From Lethocerus indicus (taxonomy: Eukaryota > Arthropoda > Insecta > Hemiptera > Belostomatidae): DNA of 64,000 bases. A program made the translations under genes and the position numbers. Where the stretch lies: contig JACDQD010000011.1 in the NCBI GenBank assembly GCA_019843655.1, positions 17,340,604 through 17,404,603 of the forward strand. The letters run 5' to 3'. Under the pieces are notes generated by a model. That model had not been told where the DNA came from, searched no databases, and saw only the letters and a list, made by a program, of their open reading frames with translations. Positions 46,473-57,582 of this stretch are shown one piece after another (position 1 is the first letter of the stretch; each line of letters opens with the position of its first letter).

Positions 46473-46695
46473 GTGCCCATAATTATGAAAGTGGTCCAAG
46501 TCATATATGTTTCTGGTTTCGAGATATTTAATGAATTGCTTTCGAATAAATTAACAAATATTTTATATTATCCAACATTTTAATTTAGACTCGATTAATG
46601 GAAGTGTGCTATGAATATGAAATTTTGTGTGAATTTCATATGAGAATGTATTTAAAGTTTGAATTGACTTAGACCACTTTCATAATTATGGGCAC
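46473..46695. mobile_element. MITE with 31-bp terminal inverted repeats
   Basis: GTGCCCATAATTATGAAAGT continues GGTCCAAGTCA at the left; the right end is its near-perfect complement (TGACTTAGACCACTTTCAT ... GGGCAC). 223 bp, AT-rich, no ORF. The GTGCCC-type end with AT-rich flanks resembles Tc1/mariner-class MITEs; superfamily is tentative. Confidence 0.75.
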
Positions 46696-48864
46696 CTATT
46701 GTTATTTTGTATGTGTTTCTTATGAGTGATCGGGAAAATTTCTATATAGAAAACCGAACTCTTTGCACTACACTTGTTCCGACGTTTCGTAACACTTACC
46801 TATTGAATCTTCAGGGTCCTACCGAAGATCGTATCAAACTTGGGGTTATATAATATATACAAGTATTCGTCTCTTTGTATTGCTTTTGCAATAAAAGGTT
46901 GTATTCTATGTTTCTCTTATCAGTATCGTTGAAATTGAAGACAGTTCTGGGATCATTTATTCGTCGTTGTGGCCTCTGCGGCCGCCTCAAGGCTCTGGAG
47001 TATAAAATTGAGAACCCTGTACCCTAAAATTGAATTTTAGGCATGTAAACCGGACGGTACGACGGATGTTCTTCGGGGTTCCGTGTACCAGACGGTTCTG
47101 TACGGACGCAGGGTATAAATAAAAATCTACTCGTGTTCCAAGGCCCATTTCCACTTAGCGTTTCTGCGCTCTTATCCCGCTTACTTCCGACGTTGGCCAA
47201 CTCACCGACCCTTATTATTATCCCTTTCCTAAAATCGTACCGAGCGCTGTTCGGACGTGATCTCCGCCCCCCCCCCGGTTATCTGACAGGGCGTATCTTG
47301 CCGCAGTCCGTCTCGGTTCTCCATTAAACCGACAATATTCCGATATTGTTCGTCGTGCTTTTCTTTCGCTCTCACGAGCTCCAGTATAACTATCTGGAGG
47401 CGGCGGCCGCAGCTATCAAGATCTTTCAGGCTGCTGGTAGGGGCCTTTTCGACCTTCGAAGGCACGAGGCCGGCAATTTCGGCAATATTTTCTTTTTTTT
47501 TCCTTCTCGTCGAAATTGACAAAACTTTCGACACTCGGCCCTCTCATATCTCACCTCGGTGTTCGTGTACGAAACGATATTCTCGAGTCATGTGCAACAA
47601 ATTTGGTAATAATTCTGTTCAGCAATCAGCCGAAGATTAAAGGGAAATGCGGTCGGCCACTGATCATGAAAATTTACATACCGTATTTATGTAATACCCA
47701 ACAATTCAATACTTGATAAGCGATGGATAATAATAATGATGAATCCTGATAGCTGGTGATTTTTGTTAAACCCATTTCAATTGAACAGTACCATTTTTCT
47801 ATTGCACCAAAATTGTTGGAATAACAATCAATTAGATCAAATTGACTGCTCTAGGAGCAGTTGGACTACTTGGTTGTATCAAACCGAATTTTTATTAATT
47901 TTTAGAAAATACTGCAATCACTTAATAGATGTTTGAGACAACGAGTTTTCTAATTTCATCACTAATTGCCGCAATAATTTGTACGATTATTGCAACGAAC
48001 ATTGCAATAATTTGCAATGTCCAGCCAACGACGAACAGTCATCTTTTGCTTTCTCAGTTGTATCGAACTGTTCTTGAGGTTTTTTCCAAACGGAAAAATA
48101 CAGTCGTAAATTAATAATTTTTTCTCGAGACGCGGTCCGACATCAAATGAATGTAACTTCAGGATAAGTCGTTTAAGCGAAATTCTTAAATATATTTTTA
48201 TAGTGTTTTATGCCAAAAAAGAAAACTGCTGAAAACAACGCATTCGAAGTCGGGCACTGTGGTACGTTTGGAGGCGATAACGCTGTTGTTTTCGAAAGTG
48301 AACTTCGACTATGTGAATTGGCTGAAATTTCGGAAGATAATAGTGGGAAATGTAAATTAACAATTACGATGAGACAAATAGGTTGGGCGGAATTTGTGAA
48401 AGAATAGTTTAGCAGGAGTTGTTCTTTCCCTTCCCCCATTTTATCCCAGTTTATCGCCGCTGAGAAACGCGATTTGCGGAAGAAACGCGCCCAAGAAAGG
48501 AAAACCCGCTAATTAACTGAAAAGGTGTTTCGGTATAATTTCTTCTTTCGTGTTGCTGATTTTCTTTCTCTTTTCTCCTCCTCCGTCTCCTTTTTTTCCG
48601 CTTCTTCGGCTAATTGGGTTAATTCCTCGCAGCACTGGGAAACCCTAAACCCCCACCCCCGACCACATACCTGGAGTTATGTAAATTGACCGGCGGAGGC
48701 GAACGGCTAATTATTTGGAAAAAGAGAAGGAAACAATTTTGTTTCGGCCGTCGTTATCTCAATTTTTATGGCTCTATTTTTTCCGACCGAAATTCGTGAG
48801 AGAAACCGTTATTTCGTTTGATTTGTTGCGATTAGATCTAGATTTGTGGAGACGACAAAACGTT
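46696..48864. other. Unannotated sequence
   Basis: No gene, RNA or transposon recognised over about 2.2 kb. ORFs of 60-101 codons at 47133-48439 occur on both strands. CTGCGGCCGCC at 46976 is a small GC patch. Confidence 0.5.
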
Positions 48865-48940
48865 TCCGCCGCGAGACCGGTTTCGCCAATTCGGTATACC
48901 GTATCTCATTGCCGGTCGCTCGCCGTCCTCAGTAGCGTTT
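48865..48940 (-). repeat. Decayed foldback-family fragment
   Basis: GCGAGACCGGTTTCGCC and, after an insertion of ~28 bp, GGTCGCTCGCCGTCCTCAGT. The motif is split and probably inactive. Confidence 0.5.
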
Positions 48941-49738
48941 TCAACTTTCTCACATTTTTTTTTTTTCTATACTCCATTCTCTCAATACGTCAATAGAGTT
49001 TAATCATTGCCGCCAATTATTCATCCCGATGAATGTGCGTTAATTAGTCAGAGGCGGCGAAAGCTTTGGGGGGGGTGCGCTCTCTCACCCCTTTTATATC
49101 AATTTTTCCTGCAACGCAGCTGCAAATCCGGCTCGTTAAAACAATATCCCGCGACGGCGGCGGCGGCGCATAATGCCGTGTCTGGACCGATTACGTAATA
49201 TCGCAATTAGGAGAGTTAGCCTGAGCAGGTTTTCAGAGTGTGGCTGCACCGCTCTTATCCGATGGGAGAGGAAGTATTTCTGCTGCTGCGAGCAGGCAGG
49301 CCTGCTCACGCGAACATCCCCCCCAACAGCATAAACACTAATCGTTTTTCCGAGTTTTCCGCCGTTTTGTTTTCACAACCCCCTCCCAAGAAGGGCGGGA
49401 AAATCTTCGCCGAACCGGATTTCAAAGTCGAGTGAAAACCCTTTTATTCCACCATATTTTTTTTTTTATTACCCAATCAACAACCTGTCATTGGCGCAAT
49501 TGTTCGGACGCCATCAAGAAATCATCCGCCGCCTTTCCGACTTATTATTCCGGACACATCTCTGGGTCAATGTCATTTAAGCCACCGAGTTATCTCGGTC
49601 ATCTTTAGGAATATTGAAGACTGCGATTGGAAATATATACAGGGGAGGATTGAGGACGGTTCGTAGGGCTTTCCAACGGAGCAACGTGGTTCCCATTACT
49701 ATAATATAGCCTTGTGTACTGTCAATTTTATGGCTATA
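48941..49738. other. Unannotated sequence
   Basis: T run near 48957-48967 and a (CGG)n run near 49154-49168; otherwise unique with no gene recognised. Confidence 0.45.
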
Positions 49739-50084
49739 TTAACCCATTAAGTACCGTAGGCCCCAAATGGGGATCGGTTAATTTTTTCTGATATATGTTT
49801 TTACAGGAAGTTTTCTTTTATTACCTTCAGTAATTTCACATTACAAAATACTACGTCGTGTTAAAATACTCGTAATTATGATTATTATTCGAAATAAAAG
49901 ATGATCGGTCTCATGTGTCGGTTCAACTCTGTAGTTGCCCTAATCCCCAAACTTGGGACTAAATATTCGACAAACTGGTTTTTAAAAACATATTTGGAGC
50001 TACTATTTGATAATAGCGCATCACAGTAAGTAAATTTTATGTAAAATTTTCAGAAAAAAAAAAATTTGGTACTTAATGGGTTAA
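49739..50084. mobile_element. piggyBac-like MITE with TTAA target duplication
   Basis: TTAA-CCCATTAAGTACC at the left and GGTACTTAATGGG-TTAA at the right: perfect TTAA duplication and a 13-bp inverted terminal repeat starting CCC, the signature of piggyBac elements. 346 bp including TTAAs, no transposase. Confidence 0.88.
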
Positions 50085-50308
50085 CTTTAAATAATGCTAT
50101 TGTCACTCATTGAACGCAGCACGAATTACTTTTACTGAGTGCACTTACGATAAATGTAACATTTTATTATTTTTATGTCAGACGATTATAGCAGTGTTCT
50201 ATTCTGACAGATTCTACCCTATATACCGGCAGAATTTGTAGAATTAATTTCGATACTATCCATTTTCTCTACCAATTATCGTTACACAATTTAGTGTAAA
50301 TTATTACA

Positions 50309-50373
50309 CAATCATAATAAGTAAATTTTATGCAAAATTTTCAGAAAAAAAAATTTGGTACTTGATGGGTTAA
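50309..50373. mobile_element. Solo right end of the same piggyBac-like MITE
   Basis: AAGTAAATTTTATGCAAAAT, TTTTCAGAAAAAAAAATTTG, GTACTTGATGGG-TTAA repeats the right end of the element 290 bp upstream with a few changes. No matching left end; it is either a truncated copy or a local duplication. Confidence 0.75.
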
Positions 50374-51518
50374 AGTTCTTTTCAGTAGTCTCACAACAGT
50401 TCAAATTTAAGATTTAAATCTCGGAATAGCACCTCTTGGAGGCGGATTTTTTTTAGAAATTGACGTTTCTAAATATTTTATTCCAGAAATAGGCCGTCAA
50501 CCCCCACGATATTAGGGATTACTTGTAGGGGTTGTATTCGGATATACGGGTTTCAAATAGTATAAAGGGGGGGAGGGGGTTGGGGTTGGTTCGCCCCGCA
50601 CCACTTCATTACAGAAATTAGCGGGGCTCTAATTAAGGAGACGCAACCCCGGGGATTGTTTTATACCTGGATAAATTAATATTCAAACTCGACTGGAAAT
50701 TGATTGTGATTCTAAGGGCGGGCCCCTCCTGCCCCGCCCCCCCCCCTTCAACCCCTTCGAGCCCCGGGCACGAAGGGCTGGCTCTGTCTCTCAGCGCCGT
50801 CCTCTGAAACTGTCTCCGCGACGAAACCTAATTATCTCGCTCATCGCCTCAAATGAGACATAACTCGTCTCCTTCTGGCGGGGCGTCGATCGCCCCGACG
50901 CTGAATACTAAGCGGGGGGCGGGGGCGGGGGGGTGGTACTCGGGGGTTAACCCGCACGTGCTGCTTAATTAACTTTAAAGTTTAGCCTATAATTTGTGGG
51001 CGGGGCCGATTCGCTAGACGCGAATTTGCATGCTTTGCCCCACCACCACCCCGGCACCCCTTGCACAAAGAGCTTCCTCCAAACCCCAATTCGGTACAGC
51101 GCAAACTCATAACGACTAACGCACTTTCGGACAGTTTTATTCGGTCCGTTCAATCGCCAGATTGGCACGACAAAGCTTTCAACTTGACAATCGTCGATTC
51201 TTCGAAATATGTCGATACCAAGGCCGGCGTTATCGGTCCGCCCTTATCCCAATCACAGTGAGACCCGGATTTGCGTACGAAGGACGTCGGAACGGAAACT
51301 GTTGCGCGAACTGTATCTGTGCAACCGTTCGTTGACCAACTTCCGGCCAGCGTTCCGATCATCCGGACGCTGTTGGAGCGGTCGATTTAAAATATATTTA
51401 TGGAAACGCCGGGTCTTGAGAAATTCGCCCTGCCAAGATGGTACTGTGCACGGGGAGAATACATTGGGCTCAAGTGACAATAAGTTGAGCGTAATTATTA
51501 AGCTCCTGAAGTGTCGTA
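50374..51518. other. Unannotated GC-variable sequence with a G4-type tract
   Basis: 50913-50946 has five G runs (G6, G5, G7, GG, G5) that fit a G-quadruplex pattern. 50570-50590 and 50725-50745 are further G and C runs. No gene recognised; ORFs at 51061-51538 occur on both strands. Confidence 0.5.
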
Positions 51519-51570
51519 TTGCGCTGGCAACTAAATAATTGCGGATTTTTCACGCGCCCGAATTTTGAAA
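51519..51570 (+). mobile_element. Mariner terminal fragment (GGCAACTAA type)
   Basis: GCTGGCAACTAAATAATTGC, GGATTTTTCA matches the 5' end seen at 62456 and known from mellifera-type mariners. No right end nearby, so it is a terminal fragment only. Confidence 0.6.
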
Positions 51571-51617
51571 TAGCCGTTTTTATACGCGGAGACATTTTAA
51601 ATTAAATTTCATCTACG

Positions 51618-51640
51618 ATACGTTGGTGACGTCACGCCGC
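51618..51640. promoter_or_regulatory. Full CRE palindrome
   Basis: TTGGTGACGTCACGCC contains GTGACGTCAC, the CREB/ATF consensus. The 32118 copy is the only other full site outside the large foldback. No gene is identifiable beside it. Confidence 0.3.
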
Positions 51641-52187
51641 TACTGACCGCGGCGAAGAGCCTCTCGCGGAAATTTTCACACGTCCGGCGAAATCGAATTT
51701 TCAAATTTTTCACCTCGAAATTTACGTCACGTTTTCGCGCAGATCGCGGAAATTGTCGGGTGTAATTCAGTTTTCAGTAGCGCCAACTAGAATTACCCCC
51801 CGAGGCTAAATTAATTCAGAGAAGCGCCGATTTGACTGATTGGCCCAAATCGAATAAACACTATCGGTGCTTGGAAATATAAAACGAACGTTTTCATTGG
51901 CCGTTTCTCTCTCTCTATGTATATATATATAAATTATTTTTATTCGGATTCGCCAGTCGTTATTTAACCGGTTAACTGAAATTCGTTTCCGCCCGCACAT
52001 TCGAATTACAAATCTCTCAGCTGGGCCTATATTGATTTCGTTGAAAAACGGAAAATCCTGTTAAATCAATGTTGACTCGATTGATGACCAATAGGACTCC
52101 ATAAAATATAGTACCGTATGGCGTTTAGTATATTTTGCGGATTGTCGGACAATCAAAAGAACAATGCCAAGAATAATTTTATTAGTT

Positions 52188-52446
52188 TAATATACCTGTT
52201 TTGTGGTCTGCGAGGGGTTGGAATACCGTCTGTCTCCTCTCGCTGGTTTGGTCTTTTGCTAGACCGGTTTCGGCCGCTCGCCATCTTCAGTAGCGGTGTT
52301 AGTCACTGTTAGCACTTTGGATATTTTTTGGGCATCCTCACTGCACTGTCACTTTCACATGTACTGTAGTGTTTGTCAGTTTAAAACTGACCGAAACCGG
52401 TCTAGCAAAAGACCAAACCAGCGAGAGGAGACAGAAACATCACGAA
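52188..52446. repeat. Foldback element with intact left end
   Basis: Outer module ATACCTGTTTTGTGGTCTGC then GAGGGGTTGGAATACC, TCTCCTCTCGCTGG, the motif, GTGTTAGTCACTGTTAGCAC and GGGCATCCTCACTGCACTG. The right arm is shortened: CCGAAACCGGTCTAGC and AAAAGACCAAACCAGC follow an abrupt TTTAAAACTGA, so its CTGAAGA box is deleted. Confidence 0.83.
52258..52294 (-). ncRNA. Hammerhead-like motif, consensus copy
   Basis: Minus strand: GCTA / CTGAAGA / T / GGC-GAGCG-GCC / GAAA / CCGG / TC / TAGC with every core position intact. Because the right arm lost its own box, this single-copy motif is less likely to be trapped in a long hairpin, making it a good copy to examine. Confidence 0.47.
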
Positions 52447-53879
52447 CCTACAATAATTCTATTCCCAACAATTATTCCTTTCAAAGAATTATATTTTTCA
52501 AATTCCGATATCGTAATTTTTACACAACTTACAAGTCGTCACTTAGCCGCACTCAGCAGGTTTTACTTTTAGGGCAGTGTAAAAATCCAGACTGTAGACC
52601 ACAAAGTGTATTTTGCGGTAAATAATAATAATAAAACTGCAATCCATTGTCTACATTGCTAGAGACTCAATAATGAACTCAATAGGTACTGTACATTTTA
52701 ATCTGTAATTAAACTGTTGTTAGACGCTTAACCACTATGTATTATTAATATTAAGCTCGATGAATATTGAGTATTATATTTAAATTGAGTCATATCTGTA
52801 TACTATCTAATAGACTGGAGATGGTCAGAATTATGATGATTTCCAATTATTAATCTCATAAGAACTGAAGTTCAATGTTCGGCCGTCCGACCGTTAAACT
52901 TATCAATTACGGCTTTAATTCTTCTGGTTTAATTCTTCCTTCATTTTAATTCCTGTTTCTTCTCCTTATTAAGTAGTCCCCCTTTTTTTCCCCATCCTGT
53001 TTTCGCGCTCGGTTTCCTCTTCAGTCGGCGCTAATAAATCGGTTCTTAAAAAAAAAAAAAAAGAAAAATCTAACGGTAAAGCGCCTCGGATAGATTGTTA
53101 AGTTTTCCGTTTAGCGGGCCTTTTAACCCCCTTCCAGTTGTAAATTCGCTTAAGCCTCGGTGCCGGGATGTAACTAGTTTAACCCGGGTCTCCTCCTGGA
53201 AGTGGCTCCCGTCTGAGCGCAACCCGGATATGAGATATGACTCCTCCTCCTCCTCCTCCTCCTCCTTGGAGGAGGGAGACTAATAGCTGAAAACGGGAAG
53301 TTGTCGGGAAGCGGTCGGGGATAACGCTCAGAGCATTTAGCCCCAACACCGACTTCTAGTTTAATGCTATGCAAAACGAGCCGTTTAAACACCCGGTTGA
53401 CTCGCAAACAGAAATTCGCAAACCCCTCTTCGGGGGGGTTGGGAATTTCAAATGTGGAAATTATCCCGAAACGTTAAAGTGGCAGCAATTTGCCCCAACG
53501 CTTCCGCCGGAACTTCGCCAAAGCCGCCGATCAACAGCCTTTAAACAATTTCCGAACAAATATTAGTGGGAAAAGTTATTCTTATTTGAAGAAACGGAAG
53601 AGTCGCAAAATAAATGCCTCCATTTTAGTTTTAATCGATACATAATTTCCACGCCGCAAGTATCATAAAATACGTAATTCTGAAGTCGACCGGCGAGTGG
53701 TACTAAACTGATCCGAATTTGTGACACTCAATGGTAAGTTCTGATAGACCGATGGCCTTTTTTTTCGCACGTATTTCGTGATAAAAGGAACAACCACAGT
53801 AAAGAAGGGCTGAGAAGATCAGCGGCGTTTAAGGAACTTCAGGAACCGGGATTGGTGCGACTTGGTCGACTGTCGGGGG
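52447..53879. other. Unannotated sequence
   Basis: Includes an A14 run near 53048 and a (CTC)n tract at 53240-53266. No gene recognised; ORFs around the tract are artefacts. Confidence 0.5.
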
Positions 53880-54080
53880 CATGTTGAGGTCACGGCGGAT
53901 TGTGTGCGGTTAGAAACATACCATCGGGAGCATATTAAGGATGGTACGAAGGACTTTTGGCGCCGAAATCTCTGGAACCACACAGCTCTGTCCGTGCCGG
54001 TTCAAGTATCGCTTTGATATATTGTCAGTTTGTTACTCGAGGTCAATTTCGATGTCCGTTTCAGTAACGGCCTTAAGAGT
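53880..54080 (+). repeat. Two-copy dispersed repeat, copy 1
   Basis: TTGAGGTC, GGTTAGAAACATA, GGAGCATATTAAG, CGAAGGACTTTTGG, GTCCGTGCCGGTTCAAG and GCTTTGATATATTGTC align in order with 63395-63550. No coding frame is conserved between copies, and no TIR or tail was seen. Family unknown. Confidence 0.55.
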
Positions 54081-55819
54081 CCAAATTTTCTGTTCAAGTT
54101 CTATTCTTTTGAGTCGAAACTTATCCGAGTTCAGTTGAGTTTTTATACGACAACTTCGAATAAGTTCCGTGACTTTGGGGGCGGGCGCGTGATGCGCCAG
54201 AGAACGCCGTCGTGGAAACACGAATTGAAACTCAGTTGAGACCAATTAGAGGGTAAAGAATTAATTTCTGCGGCCCGCCGCCACAGCCCTCTGACTAATA
54301 GTAAAAGTGACACGAGGAAAAATGACTTTCGCGTGACGTCCGGAAATACATCAACCGGCCGCCTCAACATCAATCGGCGTTGTTCTCGGCTGTAATCGTT
54401 TAAACGGGGCCTTTACAATTTGAAAAAAAAATTCATAAATAAAAATATAAATAAATCAATTATTTCCATACAGATTCCTGGTGTACTCTATTAACATCGA
54501 TATAGCCGATTATATCCTACAGTTTTGTCAGTAAACAGTAAATTTTGCACTGTCAGTTTCTCGTTAAGTTTTTCGGCGCACAGTTCTGGAACTTTTCATC
54601 CAGTACGTTCAATTTTTCTCAGTGTTCTTATGTTGTTTTTCGACAAGAGGAAAATTGGTTCGGTCCGGGGCCGGCTAATGAAAAAACCCTAAGCGCGAAG
54701 AACTCATACGATGAGTTCTGAATTGAAAAAATAAAAAAAAGTGGGACTGATTATAGATTTTCCTTCGAATCATTGTTGTTGTCCGTTCTATTCGGACAAT
54801 GGCTGTTGGATCGGTTGCCCCAGGCTGTGCCCCTCCAATTCAAAACTACACCGTCCTAATTAGCGCACGTCCTTCTGCTCCTTAAGGTTGGCCGACAATG
54901 GGGGGGGGGCGGGAGGGCGGTCTGAGAAATTATTTAGTCGGGAGTTCGCGGCTGGAGGAGTCAGTAAGAAACTCCCAGGAACTAGTGGAACCGTATATTG
55001 GACAGGAGACAAAATCGCTGGATTCCAATTTTCATGCATTGAACCACGGCCAAAATCCAGACTTTACGGCCGAAAATATTAAGGACAATTTACGGAGACC
55101 TTTCCGTACAAAAATACAACAAATTCCATTCACCCTAATCCACTATTCCAAACCCTGCTATCTTCCGACATCCCGAACGTTCCTGAAAAGGAAGTCCCGA
55201 AAGGATCTGTGCAATGTGTAAAATATAATAGGGAAAAATACAACAATAATATTCATTAAATAATTATTAAAAAAAAGGGGGAAAACCAGTGGGTTTCTCC
55301 TCTACCCCACTGGAGGAAAAAGGTATAGAACCTATTGTAGGTCTTTCGGTTATTGAAAATTCGACGGGTTCACTACAGGATTTGCGATAGCTATATTTAA
55401 TTTATGGTTTTGGGGGGATTTTCTGATTTATTTTCTTTTAATTTTTTTTATTGGTAAAGAAGAGATTGGGGTATCCAATTGGTGACACTGGATGGCTGGA
55501 AGCCGGGTAATTGGGGGTTCTGGAGTCCGATCAGAAATTCAGAGATGATTGGACAGCTTAGGGAGGTTTATAAAACGTATTTCCCTCCCCTCCCCCACGA
55601 AAAGGCTGTAATTTCGATTTCCAATTCGATTTCCGAACGACGACTGCAATTAGACCCCGGCTACGGGACGGGGGGGGGGCCCAAGGTTTTGTACCGTTTA
55701 ATCGGCTGCTTTAGGAGATTACACAACAAAGCGACGCATTTTGAATTTTAAATACTTCTCCTATAGCCGGGAGGATGAGGTGGATTTTTTTCCCGATATA
55801 CCGAGACGGACCTAATAGA
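54081..55819. other. Unannotated sequence
   Basis: No gene or known repeat. The 107-codon plus ORF at 54898-55221 and the 90-codon ORF at 55479-55751 lack recognisable domains. G-rich runs at 54900-54909 and 55671-55680. Confidence 0.5.
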
Positions 55820-55875
55820 AGTAGCTACTGAAGACGGCGAGCGGCCAAAACCGGTCCAGTAAAAGATATTCCAAA
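55820..55875 (+). repeat. Solo hammerhead-like motif with core mutations
   Basis: GCTACTGAAGACGGCGAGCG is intact, but GAAA became AAAA and TCTAGC became TCCAGT, so stem I and the core are damaged. AAAAGATATTCCAAAC after it is foldback-family end sequence. Confidence 0.6.
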
Positions 55876-55939
55876 CTAGGGAAAAACTTCCTGGGAGTTA
55901 TCCTTGAAATGTGTCGGATCATCTCGGGCTGAAACTAAA

Positions 55940-56110
55940 AAAAAAAGAGAATTTTTTCATTTAGATATTAATGTTCCGAATTGCGAAATTGAAGTAAATT
56001 GCGCCGGGATTCCAACCCGGATCAAAGCGTTTTGATTTGATGACAGAATTCGCTGACACGGTTTAGTAAAAATTTAAAAATTACAAATTACACTTTATTC
56101 CAAATATGAG
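55940..56110 (-). repeat. tRNA-derived SINE-like repeat, copy 2
   Basis: Minus strand GATCCGGGTTGGAATCCCGG forms a tRNA-like T-arm (56004-56023), preceded by ATCAAATCAAAACGCTTT in the anticodon-arm position and GTGTCAGCGAATTC. TGTAATTTTTAAATTTTTAC further upstream resembles copy 1 at 46.2 kb. B box has one mismatch. Confidence 0.5.
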
Positions 56111-56894
56111 ATGAAGTAAGGTTGTGGAAATTTCTATATGCATCTCTTCGGCGGTATAAAAATATTTTCAAATCTCGATAAGTGGAACGTACATTATCTT
56201 CCCACTCGAGGAAGTGCTAACGGAAGCATGAGAAGGAAGAGGCGAAGTACACCAGCTTATTTACCAACTTCTCAGGTAATTACGCGACACACTTAATACT
56301 CGGGTGACAATTTACCATTTTTTTCTTTTTCTTTTCTTTTTTTTTTGACGCTCGCAAGATATATCTGGGAGGCGTTTAGCGTGTCGTCGCTAAGAGAAAT
56401 CAGCTGAGAAAATATCACCCCCCCCCCCCGGGGACAGGTCGGGATCGCTATCGGACGTAGGAAACGTTTAATTTTCACGCCCCGATTGCAGAGGAACGTC
56501 CCCCGGGATAGGGGAAGGGAAAAAAGGAGGAGGGAAGAGTGGGAAGATTTTTCTCCTAGATCTAGGGACGGCCTACGGAAGTTGGGTGTGAACAAGGCAG
56601 TTGGGTATCTCGAAGAAATTATGACCGATAACATGACGCTCAGAATTGACGGAAGGAGAGATAACGATTGTAGAAGGAAAATTGGGTTTGGGTGCGAAAA
56701 AAAAATTGCGGACAACTCGTTCGTTGTCCGGGAAAGCGACCGCGTTCGAAATTGACAGGAAAATTCCGGTATCGGATCGGAAAAACAGCGACGCCTATTC
56801 CCATTTTTATATCGCTGCCTTTTGCCCCCCCCCCGGTTTTATGCAAATTGTACACAATTCGATCGTAAAATCTTAAATAAGGTTAGCAGATAAC
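56111..56894. other. Unannotated sequence
   Basis: C14-type run near 56417 and a C9 run near 56825. The 140-codon minus ORF (56293-56715) is Ser/Leu-rich with no domain, and plus-strand frames overlap it. No gene supported. Confidence 0.45.
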
Positions 56895-56940
56895 TGTAGG
56901 TTCGTGATGTTTCTGTCTCCTCTCGCCGGTTAGGTCTTTT

Positions 56941-56977
56941 GCTAGACCGGTTTCGGCCGCTCGCCGTCTTCAGTAGC
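56941..56977 (-). ncRNA. Hammerhead-like motif, left arm
   Basis: Minus strand: consensus with C instead of T as the extra base before stem II. All other core positions and stem I intact. Confidence 0.45.
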
Positions 56978-57085
56978 GCTGTGTTAGTCACTGTCAGCAC
57001 TTTGGACGTTTTTCGGGCATCCTCACTGCCCACTGTGTCACTTTCACGTGTACTGCCCAAAGTGCTAACGGTGACTAACAACACC

Positions 57086-57122
57086 GCTACTGAAGATGGC
57101 GAGCGGCCGAAACCGGTCTAGC
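57086..57122 (+). ncRNA. Hammerhead-like motif, consensus copy
   Basis: Plus strand: GCTA / CTGAAGA / T / GGC-GAGCG-GCC / GAAA / CCGG / TC / TAGC. Followed by AAAAGACCAAACCGG, which can pair GGTCT with AGACC as an alternative hairpin competing with stem I. Confidence 0.47.
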
Positions 57123-57235
57123 AAAAGACCAAACCGGCGAGAGGAGACAGAAACGTCACGGACCTATTAGTATTCCAACCCCTCGCAGACCACAAAACAG
57201 GTATATCAAATTAGTCAGCAGATAAGTTGCAGGTA

Positions 57236-57582
57236 GGACTACTGAAGACGGTCAGCGGAGACCGCCGAACAATTCAATATTTTTTCTTGACAGTCCAATA
57301 GCGCAAGAACATTTGAAATTGTAATTGGACAAACGATGAAACATCCAACAAACGCGGCTGCGCATAATGTTCGATTATGTACCAAAATCATGTATTATCG
57401 ACAATTTGATAAGATGTATTTCGGTCTTGTGAGGAGTTCTTCAAGAGGGGAATCGGGGAAAATTTGGCCGGAAAAGCGGCCGGAGAGTTGTCGATAATAT
57501 CGGTGAAGAATATATAGTAGATTGATAATTAAAGTTTCTTTTTTAGCAAAATAAATTGATTACTTTTGGGTACCCCTAATAC
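57236..57582 (+). mobile_element. Short mariner-derived element, copy 5, in a larger inverted duplicate
   Basis: A motif variant (CTACTGAAGACGGTCAGCGG, AGACCGCCGAAC) lies at 57238-57270; then ~110 bp; then a mariner copy with a diverged left end (GTACCAAAATCATG), the GLVRSSSRGE-region remnant and a clean right end (ATTGATTACTTTTGGGTACC, CCTAA). The whole block is inverted at 58567-58950. Confidence 0.75.

Larger units (their letters stand above)
56895..57216. repeat. Foldback element, best complete palindrome
   Basis: Arms run from GTAGGTTCGTGATGTTTCTG inward to the loop near 57035-57060. The right arm extends to TTCCAACCCCTCGCAGACCA, CAAAACAGGTATAT. Internal motifs in arm order: TCTCCTCTCGCCGG, the hammerhead-like core, GTTAGTCACTGTCAGCAC, CATCCTCACTGC. 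Both arms keep a full motif. Confidence 0.88.

Noticed and set aside
56293..56715. 140-codon minus-strand ORF
   Set aside because: Composition-driven Ser/Leu-rich translation with no domain; plus-strand frames overlap it.
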